Assembly: GCA_009767595.1 (NCBI GenBank)
Contig: VSDK01007030.1
Location: 197,795-261,794, forward strand
Reading direction: 5' to 3'
Origin: Symbiodinium kawagutii
Taxonomy: Eukaryota > Sar > Dinophyceae > Suessiales > Symbiodiniaceae
Length of the DNA: 64,000 bases
A program made the translations under genes and the position numbers. The notes beneath the pieces were generated by a model, which searched no databases, was not told where the DNA came from, and saw only the letters and a program-made list of their open reading frames with translations. Numbering within the stretch: position 1 is the stretch's first letter; every line of letters begins with the position of its first letter. This document shows, piece by piece, positions 1 to 10,299 of the stretch.

Positions 1-523
1 ATTGTCAACATCTGAAGCATCTTGAAACCATCATTTGGACGAAGTCTCGTGATGTTTCTATCCAGTTTGGAGTATTGACACTAAGCACTGGCATGCAGTG
101 GCTTGTTCTCCGTCAGTCAACGACACAGTCCTGGAGCCCAGAACCATCTTGCTTCATAGTAAGTATTCAGCAAAGGGCTTGGGCTCTCTCCAACGTGTAA
201 GATCTGTCCGTTCTCCTTGCACTCGCAGCAACACAGCTGTGGTTCACATCGTTCAAAGAGTACAAGCAGCCTTCACCCTATCAAACCCTTGAGGATACTA
301 ATGAGAGCCATCACTTTTCCATTGTTTAAAAGCTCTCACCACAAGGGCACCACTCTTACAAAGCCCTTGAAAAAACATGCTCTTTGCACGAGAGTTCTCA
401 GCTGACAGGCTTTCCGTTTGGTGTTGTTTCGTTCCGCGACCACGTTGGCTCAGCATGGCTGACACATTTGGATATGTGGCAGAATAGGGTAACCAATAAC
501 CAAGCAAAAAAAAGTATATTTTA

Positions 524-700
524 CTAGGAAACCATTGGTTTGGGGGGCACCACTATTTTGGCACATACCCCTTTGTCATCACTTGCCCTTATGCAGTTTC
601 CACACCCCCGAGACCCAAAAGATGCCAAGAGTCCAGCACAGTGAGTGTCCATGGCTGCTGTAGAGCAACATCCTCCTGAAAGGGAAAACACTTTACAGGT
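524..700 (-). CDS. Candidate Cys-rich exon, unknown protein
   Basis: The minus strand is open through a Cys-rich stretch (GGCCSTAAMDTHCAG, then C-x2-C and a late Cys) that ends before VVPPKPMVS and a stop. It lies on the same strand as every better-supported exon of the left third and could belong to the 3' part of the repeat-module gene. No family was recognised and the splice sites were not fixed. Composition and strand are the only support. Confidence 0.22.
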   Translation of the reverse strand, partial: TCKVFSLSGGCCSTAAMDTHCAGLLASFGSRGCGNCIRASDDKGVCAKIVVPPKPMVS

Positions 701-1104
701 CAGCAGCAAGTCGTAGCGTCCGCTTGTCACAGCATTCAAAGGTCATGCCATGTCATGCTCATGGTTCACTTCAGCCATGTTTTCTCCTGAAGCTCTGCCA
801 CAGTGACATTCAAGCGAAAGGAGTATCTGGTCTCGTTGACAAATGTTGTCGGGACTGTCATCACCTCAATAAACTCGCACTGTCTGCCCACCAAACGCCA
901 GATAAGCAGGAAAAAATTGAAAAAACATCAAAAAATGATAGGGCAAAAAATGCAAAAAAACACAATCAGGAGGTTTCGAATCGCTGACCCAATGGTCACA
1001 GCCTCACCCAACCATATGCAATTCTTTCAGAACCTCTTGGCACAATGGGATCATGTGTTGAGAAATCATGTATTTGAGTTACAGTATGTCTTTTTTTCCA
1101 GCTA

Positions 1105-1215
1105 GCAGTGCTTCCAGCAAAGGCAAAGGCAAGTGGGAAGAACCTGAACTCCTCATGATCTTCATATACGTCATGCCACCTTTCACACGCACAATAGCAC
1201 TTCACGGCATTCGCA
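1105..1215 (-). CDS. Candidate exon, unknown protein
   Basis: A minus-strand frame reads AANAVKCYCACERWHDVYED and continues with an aromatic-rich stretch, EEFRFFPLAFAFAGSTAS, before a poly-Lys run that is probably intron. It is not recognised as a module segment. If the large minus-strand gene continues to the left, this would be one of its late exons. Confidence 0.22.
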
Positions 1216-1404
1216 GCCTTCCAAAACCATAACATAGGCAGCTTGGACGTTTCCGGTCATTGCAATGTGGGGATCAAACACAGGTGGGATTGAATATGCT
1301 GAAGCCGATGTTCCATCTGGTTTCCGACTACCCTGCACCCTCTATTTTCATCTGGCCTTTTACATGTTCTGTATGTCCTGAAACTCAACGTTCAAGATGT
1401 TTCA

Positions 1405-1795
1405 AGCTCTGTTCGGCCAAAGCACCACGGCATTTGCGTTGCCTACTCGACAGGCGAGGGTGTCATCGCTATCATCTGGTAGCTGATCATACGACTCTTT
1501 GCCTCCCCAGCGTTGAAAGTCTGAGCACCTGGGGGTGATCTCAAGAAAGCCAAAGCACACGGTGGAAACAATAAGGAGAATAAGGAGAAGATAAGGAGAA
1601 TAATCAGAAGATATTTGAGAAAGTCTGAGAATGTTGAGCTCCAAAAGGAAGTGTCACAATCTCTTGAATAACGCTCAAGCCGGCAGCGACACTACGAGTA
1701 TCGTTTAGAAGCGCAATCTCAATGCAGACCAGCTGCGCTTCTGAGAAAGCTCCCTTCCTCAGGTAGCCAAGAAGCGCACATGTGGCAGCGTTCAT
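1405..1795 (-). other. Two candidate exons of an unknown minus-strand protein
   Basis: Two minus-strand frames look coding. From about 1795 to 1640 one reads CALLGYLRKGAFSEAQ and runs to VTLPFGAQ. From about 1540 to 1405 another is acidic and polar (RWGGKESYDQLPDDSDDTLA) and ends WPNRA before a stop. Purine-rich sequence (AATAAGGAGA repeats, about 1570-1610) separates them and is probably intronic. The product is unknown. These could be the C-terminal part of the giant gene or a separate gene. Confidence 0.22.
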
Positions 1796-1825
1796 GATTC
1801 GTCGTTTTGCAGGCTACACCCTGGT

Positions 1826-2250
1826 AGGTGGTGGTTGTGTTGTTTTTCAGTGTTGCTGTTTTAACGGTGGTGATATGGTGGGCATTCTAGTAGTGGTGTT
1901 CCGGCGGTGCGTTCGTGGTGGTGTGGTGGTGTTTGTGGTGGTGTTGTCGTGGTGGTGGTTCAGTAGTGGTCTTTTCGTGGGGTTGTTTCTCGTGGTGGCT
2001 GGTGTTGTGGTTGTTTTGTGTGGTGGTGTTTCAGTAGTGATGCTTTGGTGCTTTTGGATGCTTTTGGCGGTGGTATTTGAGTAGTAGTGGTGTCCTGATG
2101 GTGGTGCAGTAGTCTTGAGTGGTGTTTTCTTCTGGTGGTGGTGGTGGTGGTGGTTCTGGTGGTGGTGGTGGTGGTGGTGGTGGTTCTGGTTCCTGTTAAT
2201 GTTTGCTGCTGTTCTTTGGTGTCCTGGTTTGCCGTTGCTTCTATTGTTGT
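1826..2250. repeat. TGG/GTG-rich low-complexity tract with (TGG)n core
   Basis: More than 400 bp are dominated by G and T on the plus strand. The nearly pure (TGG)n core is at about 2133-2183, interrupted once by TTC. The long Trp/Val-rich and His-rich open frames here come from the triplet repeat and are not evidence of a protein. It lies between minus-strand exon candidates, so it is probably intronic. Confidence 0.85.
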
Positions 2251-2718
2251 TTGCGATGGTCGTCACGGGAAGGTTGGTGGTACTGGATGGTCACTGCCAT
2301 CACAGTGGTGCTTCAGTAGTATCATGTGTAGTGCAGTGACCGATTTCTATACCCAGCATGACCTCGCCAGAATTTCATGATTGACTGGTAGCCTGCAGTA
2401 CTGGTTCGGGATCGCCCAGGTGATCATCTACCAAAGTGTATTTGGTTTTTGTCTGTTCTGTGTGGCGGTATAACTCATAGGCTCTTCACTGACTCTTCAC
2501 TCTAATCGGTCACGACATTGGCGACCATGTTGTCGGAAAAAAAGATGTGTGTTCTCACTGGGTTCATTCGGGTTCGTGTCCTACATCTTGTTCATCCTAT
2601 TGAATACGATTTAAAGGAAATGATGTCTATTAAGTCTAGGATCATTATCTTAGATAAGTGCTTATCATTATTCTAGATTACATTTGTGCTTTTCCCTCTG
2701 CCTCTTGATGCACTGTAC

Positions 2719-2810
2719 AAAGAACACACTCCTCAAAGAGCCAAGGCTCGTGGGAAAGTTGAAACCTGATGGTGCCACCAGAAGCAGCTGCCAGTTGGAC
2801 TTCACCACAC
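2719..2810 (-). CDS. Module exon, segments a+b (APSGFNF)
   Basis: The acceptor CTGCACAG precedes GTGTGG, and the exon ends at GTACAG. It reads VVKSNWQLLLVAPSGFNFP and then TSLGSLRSVFF. The A-P-S-G-F-x-F motif matches the exons at 8303, 18291 and 21163. Here segments a and b sit in one exon, as at 16.6 kb and 21.1 kb. Two other frames are also open, but only this one gives the module motif with both splice sites. Confidence 0.5.
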
Positions 2811-2884
2811 CTGTGCAGCTCTGCACTCTGGCCATGTGTATCCCTTTCTGTCTGTTCTTTTCTGCATTGCCTTTGCACTCTATC

Positions 2885-2975
2885 TTCTCTTCTTTTCCTT
2901 TCTATTTCTTTCTGTTTCTTTCTATTCTCTTTTCCTTCTCTTTCTCTTTTTCATTCTCTGTGTCTATTCTCTGCA
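2885..2975. repeat. Pyrimidine-rich (TTTCT)n-like tract
   Basis: This is a run of T and C with imperfect TTTCT/TTCTTT units, such as tttctgtttctttctattctc. It lies between two minus-strand exon candidates and shows nothing else. Confidence 0.7.
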
Positions 2976-2994
2976 CTAATCTCGGCCTGGCCTG

Positions 2995-3115
2995 ACACCT
3001 GGAAAATCGGAGAGCTTGTCACGAAGAGAAACCTAGCGCTCCAATTTGCATGCTTCGATATCAGTACCGCGAACTCCCTTGGTCCACTGTACATTTTGAG
3101 ACTAAATTTGTTTGT
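2995..3115 (-). CDS. Candidate exon, possibly part of the module gene
   Basis: The minus strand is open with KFSLKMYSGPREFAVLISK, then HANWSARFLFV, and ends at SSPIFQ followed by GTGTCAGG, a usable donor. The alternating hydrophobic pattern suits a beta-rich extracellular domain, but the A-P-x-G-F motif is missing. Confidence 0.25.
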
Positions 3116-3415
3116 CTGATTCGTGGGGAATTCTATTGATGAAAAGGTCAAGGTTATCTCAGTCCAAAAATAACATCTATGTGGATATTTCTTTGTGTCT
3201 CGTCATCCCACTTTTCTTGCGGAATCGGTTCATTCGAGCTTGTCCAGCTCTAACTACTAATCAGTACACGTGAGATAGTGCTAGAATGTACAGTATGGGC
3301 AGCGTTCGTCACGTTCATCATCGTTTACTGGTCACACTTGTATATGCAGGGACTGTTTGATGGAGACCTTTTGAACCTTGTGGCAAGGCTTTGGAGCAAA
3401 TGCAGTCACAGCAAC

Positions 3416-3465
3416 GAGATGTCGTTGGCAGTTCCCAGATTCCATGGCAGGTTGTTTGGATAAAC
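3416..3465 (-). CDS. Module exon, segment c-like (VYPNNLPW)
   Basis: The acceptor GCAGCAG is followed in phase 0 by VYPNNLPWNLGTANDI, and a GTTGCTG donor follows. The start resembles the V-x-N-P/N-x-W exons at 24644 and 19872. Another minus-strand frame is open over the same bases, so the assignment rests on the motif and splice sites. Confidence 0.35.
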
Positions 3466-3755
3466 CTGCTGCGTGCACTGCTCTGCGACTGAGAGGAAGA
3501 CTTGCCACCCTCAAAACTGTTGTCTGCTCAATCTCTTGAAATGTGGTTCTGCATCCACGATGGTTTGTTCAGCACAGCTTCATGTGAGGGTCCAAAATCA
3601 CGGGCTAAGATGCACTAAACTGGCTCATTGGAGGCTTGAATGAGCCCCGCTGTAGCAAACCCCTAGGGTTAAATCAAGCCAAATTTTGCCCCCGCATGTT
3701 TGACCTATGTTGATCTGTACCGAAGTGACCCGGCTTCGGTTGTGGCATGCCTCAC

Positions 3756-3820
3756 CTGGAAGAACGGCATACGGTATGAGATCACGAAACCCGGGAAGAA
3801 CTTCCGGAGATCGATGTGCT
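3756..3820 (-). CDS. Candidate module exon (FFPGFVISYRMPFFQ)
   Basis: The acceptor TTCCAAG precedes the exon, and a strong GTGAGG donor follows directly after CAG. The reading is EHIDLRKFFPGFVISYRMPF. The P-G-F core and terminal F-F-Q recall segment b2, which ends x-F-x-L-Q. A different minus-strand frame is open for about 280 bp here and is the main alternative. Confidence 0.33.
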
Positions 3821-3869
3821 CTTGGAATTGTGTCCTCAGAAAAATCATCAGAAAAGGTTAGGAGAGAAG

Positions 3870-4690
3870 TCAAAGAAGCGAATTGAGCAACTGAGCACAG
3901 CAATGGCAATTGATTCTTTCAGCACAACTTTTGCCATCAAGCTGCTGGACATAGAAGTACCAGTAGTTGGAGGATGGCGTTGCAGATGGGTTACGAATTC
4001 GCGAACTCACGAAGAAGAAGGTATTGGGTGCCACGTAGTCCTGGTGGCCTGGTGAAGATGTGTTTTGTGGTGGTAAGGCGAGGGGACGAAAGAGGGAGGC
4101 AAGATGACAAGAGCGAAATGCCCAGCTACACGATACCGAACTACCTTTCATATTCTGTGGTAATTCACACCATGAGAAAAGTTAAGATTGAGAAAAATTA
4201 AGAAAGATTGTTTGCTTCATTTTTTTCATGTTTTCAACTGATGTGTTTTCTAAGGCAAGCGACTGACATAGAATCGGATCGATGCTCCAGAGGGGGAAAC
4301 TTGATCCACCAGGTCATGCAAAATCACTGGCGCGCGATCTTGCTTGAAAGAGCTGGACACCTGCGCTGCATCGAGGAGACTAGCTGACTGCAAGCTGCAC
4401 GGATCGTGGTGATATCTCTGAGAACTGCCCTCAAGCTCTGTAAAGCCCAGAAAGCCCGAGAAGAGTTGGAGAATATCTGAATTTATATCTTGAAGTTTTA
4501 TCTAATTTGAAGCCTGAGTTTTGGGATAAAGCCGAGGATGAACCACTCCACATCGTGCCTCTGAGGTGTCGAAAACAAAGCCTGGACAGGTCAAGCTGTT
4601 CCCAAAGAATGCTCGATCCAATTCGAACCAAGGCGGTGCCAAAGCCACAGACCACGTCAGGCCACTTCCGACTGGCAGACACTACTAGCT
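3870..4690 (-). other. Weak minus-strand exon candidates, unknown
   Basis: Two open minus-strand stretches look more coding than the surrounding intron: about 4070-3890 (SSRIRNPSATPSSNYWYFYV) and about 4675-4500 (KWPDVVCGFGTALVRIGSSI). A plus-strand frame at 4507-4728 is equally open. No motif or family was recognised. Confidence 0.15.
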
Positions 4691-5184
4691 TACGGTCGCA
4701 CTTCTCAAAATCTGAGTTCTTCTTTTAGGGAATGTTTGGTCACGAACAAAAATATGATTTGTTCCATGGTCTCATCCAAAATAGTACCTCCAATTGTTCC
4801 AATCGATTTCCTAATCTATTTCCACTGGCACCTTACCAATTTCCTTAAATCTTTATCAAAAATAACAAAAATATCTTTAAAACATACTGCATTCAAAATG
4901 TATCTTATCGAAATTTCTCTTCATCAGCTCGCCTTCAGGCGCTGCCATGGTGACCGAAGCGCCAGGAGTCACCGGTCTCGTGGATCGCAGGAGAGCGGTG
5001 ACGCTGTTGTCGACGGCACCTGACGGACTGGCACTGACGTTGGAGGCTGCCGTCGATGATCCCGTTGAATGAAATGAACAAAAGAGTTGAAGGGTTCACA
5101 GGCTTCGCTTCCGCTCATGGGGAGCCATGGTTTTGAGCCATACCCATGGTGTCTCCTAGTTTGGGCTGAGGGACAGTCCATTTT

Positions 5185-5500
5185 AGTCCTTGGCCCTGAT
5201 CATGCAGGATTGCATTGTTGGTATCCATGCACCTTCTTCGTTGGTGAGTGCAGTGTCAGTGCAGTCCAGCTTGATTTGGAAATGCTTCGAACATCTGATG
5301 CTTCTGTTTGGTATAGGCCCCATACAGTCTGACATCGTGACTGGGGACGGGGAATGTTCCCATCGAAATATCGCGTTTGGAGCTTGGCACCTGCCAAGGT
5401 TGTCACCGGCGTCACACGCACTGAACTCATCTGCCGCAAGGGAAAGCCTTGAACCAAGTCTCGCTCCCGAGCCACCCCCTCCTGAGGCAAAGATAGGCAA
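5185..5500 (-). CDS. Candidate Cys-containing exon (alternative reading)
   Basis: One minus-strand frame stays open for about 300 bp after an AG acceptor. It has spaced cysteines (FSACDAGDNLGRCQ, MSDCMGPIPNRSIRC, KLDCTDTAL) and ends at IRAKD before a stop. This is consistent with an extracellular segment of the large gene. It conflicts with the module-a reading at 5430-5391, and at most one of the two is translated. Confidence 0.3.
5391..5430 (-). CDS. Candidate short module exon, segment a
   Basis: The acceptor CCCTTGCGGCAG precedes the exon, and it ends before a GTGCCAAG donor. The reading MSSVRVTPVTTLAG resembles the start of segment a at 10823, which has VRVAFRPVTAL. Another minus frame gives a long Cys-containing stretch (DAGDNLGRCQAPN through TMQSC) over 5500-5185 and may be right instead. 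Confidence 0.25.
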
Positions 5501-5740
5501 AACAGGAAACAGGAAAGATAAGGCGATACAGTAAAGTTTTGAAAATATTATCATAGTATATCATAGTCATAGTGTTCATTAGCTTTCTCTCTGTTTTTTT
5601 TTCACATTTTGTCTCTTTGTTTTCTTCAAAGACGTCTTCTCAAAGCTTCCCCAGCTTACCAGTTGTCAGTCCTGCACAGCTCTGATCTCCCAGTAGTTCT
5701 CCAAAGGCACACTGAGAGCGTTGCGCACCTCAAAGGAGAG

Positions 5741-5935
5741 GATGAGAGGACGAAGAGAAGCAGAAAACAGGGAGGAGAGTAAAAAGAGAGAATAAAAAGA
5801 GTGAGAGAATGAGAAAGAACGAGAGAAAGAATGAAAGAAGATGAAAGAAGATGAGAGAGAGAGAGAGAAAGAATGAGATAATACCAAAAAGAATAACGAC
5901 AGAGAGATAGGGACAGAGACAGAGACAGCCAGCAG
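5741..5935. repeat. Purine-rich GA/GAAAGA low-complexity tract
   Basis: Almost 200 bp are composed of G and A with imperfect GAGAGAAAGAATGA units. Frames full of Ser, Leu and Phe on the minus strand come from it. It is probably intronic. Confidence 0.8.
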
Positions 5936-6109
5936 ACTGATCCCTCCTTCTTGCATTCGAGCGTTTTGATTGTTTGGATTCGAGTGTCCGCTTTACTGCC
6001 ACAGATACTGTGATACGTTTGGTTTGTCGCAAATTGCTCTGCCGTACTCCAACATCCAACAGAAAAGTAACAGCTTAAAGATGCTTGAAGCGTTTGCACC
6101 CCTTGGCAC

Positions 6110-6197
6110 CTGCAAGGTAAATTCGTAGGTGACGAAAGCTGTCAAGCTCAAGGACAAGAGCACCCTGGCACAGAGATTGCGACCCCAGGAGGCACAG
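6110..6197 (-). CDS. Module exon, segment b2 (YEFTLQ)
   Basis: The acceptor GTTCAG precedes the exon, and a GTGCCAAG donor follows directly after TTGCAG. The frame reads CASWGRNLCARVLLSLSLTA and then FVTYEFTLQ. A Cys pair followed by a beta-type run and Y-x-F-x-L-Q defines segment b2. The next segment should begin V-x-N-P, as the exon at 24644 does. A longer open frame on the same strand (GSLCLADPAYSNIARCEC) overlaps and is the alternative. Confidence 0.45.
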
Positions 6198-6379
6198 CTG
6201 AACAGTTGCAATGCATTCGCACCTGGCAATGTTGCTGTACGCAGGATCTGCTAAGCAAAGGCTTCCTGGCAGCCACGCACCAGTAGATGTCTGGATTTCG
6301 TCAATGCTGGTGTTTCCACTCCCTCCTCTTAGTACTGACATGCACTCCCTCCATCCGAGCTAAAAAGCCACGCAATTAG

Positions 6380-6810
6380 AAGCTAGCGAGCCTCTTGGCA
6401 AATGCATCTCATCTTCTCAGAGATCATCAGGGAAAAAAGTAAATCTTGGAGAAAGACTTTAGGACAAAACAGTGAAAGAAGTACCGTACAGAAATCCATT
6501 TCTGGAGCTTTAGAGATCCTGTGCGAAGTCGCAGGACACCGGAAGTCTCGACAACAAAACTCTACACAGGCCTTATGCCCGGCATTACCATCATCAAAGG
6601 TCTTTACGATCTCTTGGATTGTAAAAACACAAGTCGTCGAAACAAATCTTGATCTGCTCAAAGCTGCACTTGAAGACATTCCCCAGATTCAAGTCACTGG
6701 ACCGGCAAACAAGTACAAACACAACAGCATAAAGAAAGTACTAGAGTCAGCTCCAGTTCTTCAAATCCATTCCGTTGAAGAAACTGAAGAACTGAGTTCA
6801 CTCACGTGAC
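6380..6810 (+). other. Plus-strand open stretch, undecided
   Basis: The plus strand is open for about 400 bp and reads VVETNLDLLKAALEDIPQI and then VLESAPVLQIHSVEETEEL. The minus strand is also open here (TIQEIVKTFDDGNAGHKACV). No family was recognised, and plus-strand coding would run against every other exon nearby. It is recorded as an ambiguity, not a gene call. Confidence 0.15.
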
Positions 6811-6917
6811 ATTTGTCATTTATCTATTTACTTGGGTTCTTTGAGTTTCATGCCTTGTATAGCGATGCTAGAGACTAGACAAAGATTTCACAGAAATTGA
6901 CTCGCCTGGAGGTAGAC

Positions 6918-6996
6918 CTTGGTAGGCTGAGCCGGCGCGGCTAAGAACCCAATAGCCGCAGGTTCTCTGAAAGGCAAAGCCCACAGGCGCCACAAC
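6918..6996 (-). CDS. Module exon, segment b (APVGFAFQRTC)
   Basis: The acceptor GTGCGTCGCAG leads in phase 0 into VVAPVGFAFQRTCGYWVLS, and the exon stops at CAAG before GTCTACC. It shows the full A-P-x-G-F-x-F-x3-C signature. A longer open frame on the same strand is a shadow: it lacks the motif and does not respect this acceptor. Confidence 0.6.
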
Positions 6997-7659
6997 CTGC
7001 GACGCACTTCTCGTGTTTCCACTGGGCGATTCAACTTGTCATGAGCTAAAGATCGTGCTGTGAACGGAGCATCATATGTTTCACGTTCGTGTGCGCCTCC
7101 AACCAGGTAGCAAAAAGGCAAAGCTTGTCTTGCGAGGTGCATTGCTGACTTCTGCCTCACTATGACTCTTGCTGCCAGTACTGGATTGTTTGCCTCTAGA
7201 AGGCAACAAAGTCTCTTTAAAGTACAGAAGTAAAAACAGCTTCTGGACAAAAATGAAACAGAATGAAAGAATATGAAAGAATATGAAAGAGTTTAATAAT
7301 GGTCAACAAGAACAAGCAACAGCTGCAAAACGGAAGCTTGGAACCGCTGAGGAACCTGAAACATCTGCATAGAGGTTTTGCGCAACAGCCACGGCCACGT
7401 GCACGTAATTCTCTGCCAGAGGTTCATCTACGTCGGCTTCCTGAGCGATCTGATTCGGTTCGAAAGAGATAAGGGCAGGTGGGGATTATATTCTGCAAAA
7501 TATCCCAAGGGCATGTCTTTCTTGCCGTTAGAAGTGCGAGTTGAACTTTCGACAATGTAGCAAGCGATGGATATGTTTCTTCAAGACGAGTCTGGCATGT
7601 GACCGTCTACTGAGGTGAAAGACAGTCCAAGAATGTGAGCAGCAATTGAATTGCCAAGA

Positions 7660-7790
7660 TGCAAGATAGGATATGTTGAAGCTGGAACGGACCAGGAAGC
7701 CCGGAATTGCCCTATCCAAAGCCAGTGTGGTGTTTTGGGACAGGGCTTCCAGCCTCAATAAATCGATTGTGAAGGAGCTGCAGAGGGACA
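7660..7790 (-). CDS. Candidate module exon following segment c (LDRAIPGFLV)
   Basis: The minus strand is open with SQNTTLALDRAIPGFLVRSS and then FNISYLAS. L-D-x-A followed by P-G-F resembles the end of segment c, seen as VLDAAEVKAG near 17.1 kb and as STPGFQLLPLLQ near 11.5 kb. The exon lies next after the 8065-7913 exon in the direction of transcription. The ends are not fixed. Confidence 0.38.
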
Positions 7791-7912
7791 CGGGATCGAA
7801 TCTTGAGATACCCTGACTGTGACGCTGAATATGTTTCTGGAGCGTACTGCAGTTGTCAAGACTCAAAAGAAGTGCGTTTTCCAGACTAAGCACTGCAAAA
7901 CTGGAAAATTAC

Positions 7913-8065
7913 AGCTGAAAATCGAGTCATAGGTTGTCCAGATCTGCTGTCCAGGAACGTCCACACATTGATGGGTGGAGAAACCGCCGGATTGCCGATG
8001 GTCAAACGAAAGGCTTGGAGCTGCGAGCGTGGCACTGCTGCCGAGAGAGGCACCAACACTTCGGC
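7913..8065 (-). CDS. Module exon, segments b2+c (FRLTIGNP..NVWTFLD)
   Basis: The exon lies between the acceptor GTGCCAG and a GTAATTTT donor. It is exactly 153 bp (51 codons), phase 0 at both ends. It starts AEVLVPLSAAV, continues QAFRLTIGNPAVSPPINVW and then TFLDSRSGQPM. The F-x-L-x-x-x-N-P to N-x-W pattern is the clearest segment-c copy in the window. It follows segment b (8303-8214) and segment a (8587-8498), so together they show one whole module. The function is unknown; an extracellular beta-sandwich-like domain is inferred. Confidence 0.75.
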
Positions 8066-8213
8066 CTGGCACCCCCAAGAATGAAAGGTTTCCAAACAAG
8101 CAAACCAGACTTTAAACTAACCAACCATACAAAGTACAAACTAAACAAACAAGCAACCTTGACACACAGCTTTCACAGGCAGCTGGCAAGTCCAACACTC
8201 TTCACTGGGCTAC

Positions 8214-8303
8214 CCCTGCAGCCTCTGTCACTTGTTGTGCTTCGTCAGCTGGCAGAGTTCCAGGGGCGAAGGTCTGTGCGTACAAACGAAAACCACTGGG
8301 TGC
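8214..8303 (-). CDS. Module exon, segment b (APSGFRLY)
   Basis: The acceptor CGTGGCAG is followed in phase 0 by APSGFRLYAQTFAPGTLPAD, and the exon ends at GAAG before a GTAGCC donor. It is exactly 90 bp. The exon border falls immediately before A-P-x-G-F, as at 18291. This copy lacks the Cys usually found after the motif. Confidence 0.72.
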
Positions 8304-8497
8304 CTGCCACGACCGAAGACTTGCAACAGAAAGATTTAAACAAAGAGGAGCTCTTCCAAGAGAAAGCTCCAGAGCAACTTCGGTATTGACAACAGAGAAC
8401 CAGCAAGGCTTGCGGAAGAACAACTTCATAGTTAGGTAAGTACGACTTGATTCAGTTCTTTGAGGATCGATTGATCTTACTTTTACGTAGCTCCTGC

Positions 8498-8587
8498 CTT
8501 GATTTGCAAAGAAGATCCAAGCGGAAGCGGGATCGGTGAAGTGAACTCGAACTCTGCGTGGTTGGCAAAGGACATGGACGAAACATC
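8498..8587 (-). CDS. Module exon, segment a (LGSSLQIK), GC donor
   Basis: The acceptor GCTGTCGCAG is followed in phase 0 by DVSSMSFANHAEFEFTSPIP and then LPLGSSLQIK. It is exactly 90 bp. The only junction that keeps phase 0 into APSGF at 8303 uses AAG followed by GCAGGAGC, a GC donor of the kind dinoflagellate introns use. This is the prototype of segment a. Confidence 0.72.
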
Positions 8588-8659
8588 CTGCGACAGCACT
8601 TACACAGCAAGCCACGGGAAAAAATCCTCCTTCCCAACCCTTCAGCTCTCAGTGTTGCA

Positions 8660-8790
8660 AGTTTCCTCATGTTCCCCCCCCCTTTTTTTACTCATCTCAG
8701 TTTCAGTTTCTCTGTTCACCATTTGCTTTCTCTGAAATCTCCTCCTTTTTTCTGCCGGGTTTTCTCCCTCAGCTGTGTCCAGTCCTTTGG
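8660..8790. repeat. Pyrimidine-rich intron tract
   Basis: C- and T-rich sequence (ccccccccttttttt and following) lies upstream of the 8587 exon on the minus strand. No coding pattern is seen. Confidence 0.5.
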
Positions 8791-9210
8791 GATAAGTGTT
8801 GCTTCGAGGCGCGGAAAGATAGTGAACCCTCAGCTTTGGCGATCGGGAAAACCATGTTTACCACTAGTATCTGCAGTCTTCAAACATGTTCTTTATCGTT
8901 CTTACCACTAGTATCATGCAATATTCAAGATGTTTCCGTTGAAAATGTCAGCTTTCAAATCTTTCAACATGTTGTGCTCCCGCGCCTTCGATGTTGGGAG
9001 CTTCGTCTAACGTGACGTTCAACGAATTCTGAGTTGTAATGTCCCAGCGATTGTCCTCGACGCTAAGCCTTGGTTCATTTCTTGTCGAGAGCTAAGCGCA
9101 TTCAAAACGGAGCTTCACAAGTTTCCAAAAATGCGGTGAATCACTGCATTGCTTTGGACTGTACTTGTCCGGACCTGAGGGCATTTAATCTGATAAACAC
9201 AATAAATCAT

Positions 9211-9390
9211 CAATGATCATCGCAGCCCACTTGAACGTGCCCTGAAGCTATGCCAAAGAACGGTAAAGACCCTGAATTGATCTGCACTTCAACTAGGACC
9301 TGGCTGTCTCCTAGCCTCGGCACAACACTTGCAGTGGTACAAAGTGCACAAGCAGCACTAGGAAGCAGATGGAAGCAGGACGCAGCTAAG
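9211..9390 (-). CDS. Candidate exon, unknown part of the large gene
   Basis: The minus strand is open with SVVPRLGDSQVLVEVQINSG and then SLPFFGIASGHVQVGC. It has alternating hydrophobic residues and a terminal Cys but no A-P-x-G-F. It would sit just upstream of the 8587 module. Confidence 0.25.
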
Positions 9391-9546
9391 AAAAACATGC
9401 ACATGTGATTCCATCATGTCAATTCATAATATTCACATGTCATGTAGTTTAATTCATGCACCTTTGTGGTTGCTATAGACAACAATTTGACAATTTGTTT
9501 CATGCTCCCTTGGGGCCCTGCACCAGTGCATTTCCTTGCAATCCTA

Positions 9547-9615
9547 AGTCACTGAAGTTGTCACAGAAGTTGTCACTGAAGTTGTCACCGAAGTCACTCC
9601 ACCGAAGTCACTCAG
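9547..9615. repeat. Short tandem repeat (GAAGTTGTCACT)n
   Basis: Imperfect 12-bp units gaagttgtcac(t/a/c) occur about four times and then shorten to cgaagtcactc. Nothing else is recognised in the flanks. Confidence 0.8.
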
Positions 9616-9799
9616 CGTGCTACTTAGCAGTGTGCCATGCCATACGCAAACTCGCAGGTCAACAAATCACACAGCAATCTTTTGGAGACCGAGCTTCTGA
9701 TGAGGATACCAGCCTCTTCCACGCTGCAAATCGTATCGACCTCAAAACACTTCACAAAATGTAAGACATGAAAAAAAAGTTCACCTCTGATTTGAAAAG

Positions 9800-10090
9800 T
9801 TCATGAGATTTCACCTTTGAAAAAACTCAGGGCTTCATTCGAAACTGCGACAGAGCAGCTGGTAAACCCGTGTCGGAAACGCTGCATTGCTCGGACAAAG
9901 GAATAATCGACGCCTGGAAATCCAAAGAGGCAATTCTTGAGTGAATCGTCTCTGGACCTGTGGAAATAGGAGACATGTACCGACATGCAATATCATACAA
10001 TCCTGACAAAGAATGAAATACAACCTGACCAAAAGTCTGACATGGTGTGAGTTGGCAGTGAACTTGGCAAAGGCGCTACGTTCTGGCAAG
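9800..10090 (-). CDS. Candidate exon in more than one open minus-strand frame
   Basis: Three overlapping minus-strand frames are open. The most protein-like reads SLKNCLFGFPGVDYSFVRAM and then FRHGFTSCSVAVSNEALSFF. Another starts VQRRFTQELPLWIS after a CAG acceptor and could be a diverged segment c. I cannot choose between them. Confidence 0.25.
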
Positions 10091-10299
10091 CACTTGTTTC
10101 CCCTGACACCCTAGACGATATATGACAGGATGGTGCAGGGGCATTTTCATCCGACATCTATTCTGATGCCTCTATTTGACATTCACCAAAGATTTGCCTT
10201 GACAGTTCGATCTATGTTCAGGCAGTACTGCGACATAGTTGTCCAAGGTGTGTTCTGAACTTTTCATCAAATACTATCTGTGTTTTGATAAGTCATATA

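Noticed and set aside
1847..2380. His/Asn/Thr-rich (minus) and Trp/Val-rich (plus) open frames
   Set aside because: Products of the TGG/GTG-rich tract on both strands.
5656..6099. Ser/Leu/Phe-rich minus-strand open frames resembling membrane helices
   Set aside because: They read through a GA-rich purine tract; the apparent hydrophobic helices are compositional.
8202..8615. Single long minus-strand frame covering two module exons
   Set aside because: It reads through the intron and, except over the 8303-8214 exon, is out of the frame that gives the module motif; the split exons have exact codon lengths and splice sites.
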